Source: Apostichopus parvimensis (Eukaryota > Echinodermata > Holothuroidea > Aspidochirotida > Stichopodidae). From it: a stretch of DNA of 22,350 nucleotides. The stretch is taken from contig KN887869.1 of the NCBI GenBank assembly GCA_000934455.1, positions 38,589 to 60,938 on the forward strand, written 5' to 3'. This document shows positions 21,101 to 22,350 of the stretch, in pieces. The stretch's first letter is position 1. Every line of letters begins with the position of its first letter. Under the pieces are notes generated by a model. The model was not told the DNA's origin, searched no databases, and worked only from the letters and a program-made list of their open reading frames with translations. A program made the translations under genes and the position numbers.

Positions 21101-21889
21101 TTCCAATTCTCAGTGATAGTATGTGAAGTATTAGCAGAGAATTACTCTTCATGTATCAGTGTCGTGATCTTCTATAGTATGTGTTCCCTAACATGTTAGT
21201 GTACATGCATCACTATATACAGTAGAGTGTGTAGGAGTGTGTAAATGTCTATGACCGAAAGTTTGGTACTGTTACGGGTTGACCTATTAACTTATTGCAC
21301 AATACTCAACGGTGTAACTCCCAACTATCTTATTTTTGTCACTTTTCTCTTTGCCCATTCTTAGCTTTAATTTCTTGTTCCTAAACAGGCCCCAGCCAGG
21401 CAGAAAAGTGGCACTGCATGCCCCTCGTTATCAGATCTTTTATAGTTTGCTATTTGAAAATCAGCAGCACTCATGATGCTATGATATTCATTTGTTTCTG
21501 CTTGTCGCTGCAACAGTCACTGTATCCCAGGTTAAGTGCTAATATTGCAATTTGATGCTACTTGGAATACTGTGATGAACCAATTCAAATTTGTGGAAGT
21601 GGCTCTTCTGTGTCATATGTTTCCCCATTGACATCATGTTTATTCAATGGTAGAATACATCTTTAATCAGGGGTTGATTGTAGGTACGAATAGAGAGTGG
21701 AAAAGTGCAAGATATTTTCACGAGAGGAATCGTTTGGATCCTCTCTCCTCATTGGCCAATTCTGCAGAAACTGCTCGTGAATGTTCTTAACATTATTATG
21801 TCTAATTTTAACAGGTGCATAGTGCTACAAATGCAAATCAGAAGGAGAAATACGAAGCAGACCTTAAGAAAGAAATTAAGAAACTGCAG
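12174..21889 (+). CDS. CNOT3: CNOT3 (CCR4-NOT subunit 3), first three coding exons; continues past window end
   Basis: CNOT3 is a NOT-module subunit of the CCR4-NOT complex, which shortens mRNA poly(A) tails and represses translation in the cytoplasm; this is family knowledge. Exons 12174-12198, 14170-14237 and 21815-21889 join in matching phase to give the first 55 residues plus one split codon already included: [31 protein letters not shown] and [20 protein letters not shown] onward to KKLQ. This is nearly identical to the vertebrate Not3 N-terminal coiled-coil domain (MADKRKLQ start). The start codon is chosen by that match and by donor CAAG|GTGAGA. The rest of the N-terminal domain, the linker and the C-terminal NOT box lie beyond base 22350. 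The first intron is 1971 bp and the second is 7577 bp and full of repeats. The vertebrate comparison is from memory. Confidence 0.95.
12199..14169 (+). other. CNOT3 intron 1, no further feature recognised
   Basis: 1971 bp with donor GTGAGA and acceptor CACCTTTTCAG. It contains a short tetranucleotide-like run (GTGCGTGCGTTCGTTCGTTC, about 13789-13808). The open frames in this stretch have no conserved content. Confidence 0.7.
14170..14237 (+). CDS. CNOT3: CNOT3 coding exon 2
   Basis: 68 nt, acceptor CACCTTTTCAG, donor GACAAG|GTAGGT. Two bases complete a Gly codon, then [20 protein letters not shown] and DK follow; leaves in phase 0. Near-identical to the vertebrate Not3 segment. Confidence 0.96.
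14362..14379 (+). repeat. Dispersed repeat word, copy 1
   Basis: TGTGATGCTTGTTAACAC occurs here and exactly at 20923-20940, each preceded by a GTGCGTG-type stretch. It is probably the left part of a repeat family whose body resembles the 125-bp units at 14754-14969. Confidence 0.7.
14469..14697. repeat. Foldback sequence with two nested inverted repeats
   Basis: Outer arms of 12 bp (14469-14480 AATCGACCTGCC, 14686-14697 its complement) enclose inner arms of 19 bp (14540-14558 and 14599-14617, one mismatch) around a 40-base loop. A poly-A run lies at 14625-14635. The pairs are nearly concentric, as in a decayed MITE; no target duplication was found. Confidence 0.55.
14754..14969 (+). repeat. 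Diverged 125-bp tandem repeat, two copies
   Basis: Copy 1 (14754-14843) and copy 2 (14880-14969) share TTACAAGAACCCTATT exactly, 125 bp apart. Flanking motifs follow in the same order: TATGTRRATCC before, and GGTCA...GGTYAACA...GG after. It lies in CNOT3 intron 2. Confidence 0.75.
15792..17128. mobile_element. Non-autonomous hAT-like DNA transposon, 1337 bp
   Basis: Perfect 13-bp terminal inverted repeats TAGCGTTGTGCGG and CCGCACAACGCTA are flanked by identical 8-bp target duplications CTTTATAT (15784-15791 and 17129-17136). An 8-bp duplication and a TAGNGTTG end are typical of the hAT superfamily. Subterminal ATCCCGG words occur at 15806, 15824 and 15838 and, at the right end, at 17049 and (inverted) 17070; they are candidate transposase-binding repeats. 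No transposase ORF is present, so it would need help in trans. Confidence 0.93.
17137..18482 (+). other. CNOT3 intron 2 between the two hAT-like elements
   Basis: About 1.3 kb of unique-looking AT-rich sequence. A 9-bp hairpin, GGTTGTCCG/CGGACAACC, lies at 17744-17780. The small open frames here show no recognised motifs. Confidence 0.5.
18593..18845. repeat. Perfect 115-bp inverted repeat
   Basis: Arms 18593-18707 and 18731-18845 are exact reverse complements, separated by a 23-base spacer (18708-18730). The spacer contains an extra GAACCTGTCTGTT that repeats the adjoining arm sequence. As a consequence both strands encode almost the same short peptide. Absence of mismatches implies a recent insertion or repair by conversion. 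Confidence 0.95.
18595..18903 (+). mobile_element. Penelope-like (PLE) or foldback insert inside the hAT-like element
   Basis: Bracketed by ACCGATTATGTTG at 18582-18594 and 18904-18916, an 11- to 13-bp target duplication (last two bases ambiguous). It consists of the inverted repeat plus a unique 58-bp tail (18846-18903) ending TTTTATTTTATTTTC. The TGAAGAAGATCCTGCTAGGA then TCGAAACGTC signature resembles the hammerhead-bearing terminal repeats I know from Penelope-like elements. No reverse transcriptase is present; the family call is an inference. Confidence 0.65.
18790..18828 (+). ncRNA. Hammerhead-ribozyme-like motif
   Basis: Stem I GCCT (18790-18793) pairs with AGGC (18825-18828). CTGAAGA (18794-18800) fits the CUGANGA core. 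Stem II is GATCC/GGATC (18802-18806 and 18812-18816) with loop TGCTA. GAAAC then GTC complete the core; helix III would be ACGT, which is self-complementary and might only form in a dimer. One extra A (18801) between CTGAAGA and stem II is non-standard. The mirrored copy is on the minus strand at 18610-18648. Confidence 0.45.
19877..20000 (-). mobile_element. Short, inverted copy of the PLE/foldback insert
   Basis: On the minus strand this has the same order as the 18595-18903 insert: TGTGCAAAAATAAG, a 23-bp inverted repeat (19939-19961 and 19967-19989, one mismatch, TGCTA spacer), then the tail with CAGTTTGCTAACAGTTTTA. Everything between the two stem-II sequences of the long copy is missing, including the CTGAAGA box, so a ribozyme is not expected here. 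Target duplications are not clear. Confidence 0.75.
20468..21814 (+). other. Last part of CNOT3 intron 2, one repeat word only
   Basis: About 1.35 kb ending at acceptor TCTAATTTTAACAG. It holds the second copy of TGTGATGCTTGTTAACAC (20923-20940). No coding exon for CNOT3 is recognised here; the phases of the flanking exons join directly. Confidence 0.6.
21815..21889 (+). CDS. CNOT3: CNOT3 coding exon 3
   Basis: 25 codons, acceptor TTTTAACAG, donor CTGCAG|GTAAGA, phase 0 on both sides. It reads [20 protein letters not shown] and ends IKKLQ, matching the vertebrate Not3 coiled coil ([18 protein letters not shown]). Confidence 0.97.
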
Positions 21890-22350
21890 GTAAGAAGTGA
21901 ATCATATGTTTATTAATCTCATAATGGTAATTGGTTAATAAATAATAATGTGTATCACCATTATCACCTTGTAGTGAGGCTGTATTCACCACCTATATCC
22001 TATTACTAGGATGAGGGTTCACTCTGGGTGGTGTTATAAATTTAAGCCCCTCCAATGGGATGAGGATCGTTTTGTTGAAGTATGTGTGTATCGAGGCAGT
22101 GAGTAAACACTGACTTCATGGTTACATGCCACTGGGTTAGTGGTTACTGCTCTATTGCATGGTTCAGCAACAGTTATTGTCATAATTAGCTGTAATTAAC
22201 TGTACTGTGTTTGCTTTTTTATCAGTGAAATATGTATTGACAGCTTGCCAGAATATTTTATGCCATTGTACTTGGCAAGGTACGGTAAAGCTAATTTGCC
22301 AATTTTTTTTTTTAAATGATCAAAACGTGTATTGATGTGAAAAGTCAGTT
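21890..22350 (+). other. Start of CNOT3 intron 3
   Basis: 461 bp after the donor GTAAGA. The expected next exon (RLRDQIKTW in vertebrates) is not found before the window ends. A poly-T run lies at about 22304-22314. Confidence 0.7.

Overview
This is intron-rich animal DNA with no prokaryotic signal: no long uninterrupted genes, clear GT/AG introns, AT-rich sequence, and decayed transposons in introns. Two conserved genes were identified by joining short open segments across matched splice sites and comparing them with protein families I remember. The organism is probably a marine invertebrate deuterostome, most likely an echinoderm. That rests on the general look of the introns and repeats and is an inference.

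Left part (127-9547, minus strand): the 5' two-thirds of CEP131 (AZI1), a centriolar-satellite and cilium protein. Thirteen coding exons join in matching phase into 812 codons plus two bases with no internal stop; the gene continues beyond base 1. Recognisable blocks are a Ser/Arg-rich N-terminus, a DFLALFD block, an IQ motif, a highly charged helical region, LDDLLDTLKQLEEP, YLSAENLQ, NIMSFLDE, and the start of the long coiled coil (ETTIKRHLSFIDQLIDDKK). The introns hold a direct duplication, two tRNA-derived SINE-like elements, a LINE-like tail, and a 39-bp tandem repeat that copies an exon's 3' end together with its splice donor.

Middle (9548-12173): the head-to-head interval between the two genes. 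It holds a possible RFX X-box half-match, a LINE-like tail, and short upstream ORFs just before the next start codon.

Right part (12174 to the end, plus strand): the 5' end of CNOT3, the NOT3/5 subunit of the CCR4-NOT deadenylase complex. Three coding exons (12174-12198, 14170-14237, 21815-21889) encode its first 55 residues. The 7.6-kb second intron is a transposon graveyard: a diverged 125-bp tandem repeat, a foldback sequence, a 1337-bp non-autonomous hAT-like element with perfect 8-bp target duplications, and a 1969-bp hAT-like element. The second hAT-like element contains two Penelope-like or foldback inserts. One is a perfect 115-bp inverted repeat carrying a hammerhead-ribozyme-like core.

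The two genes are not known to act together; their divergent arrangement is simply what the window shows. I found no new multi-gene system. The most unusual local features are the splice-donor tandem repeat in CEP131 and the nested palindromic insert in CNOT3 intron 2.
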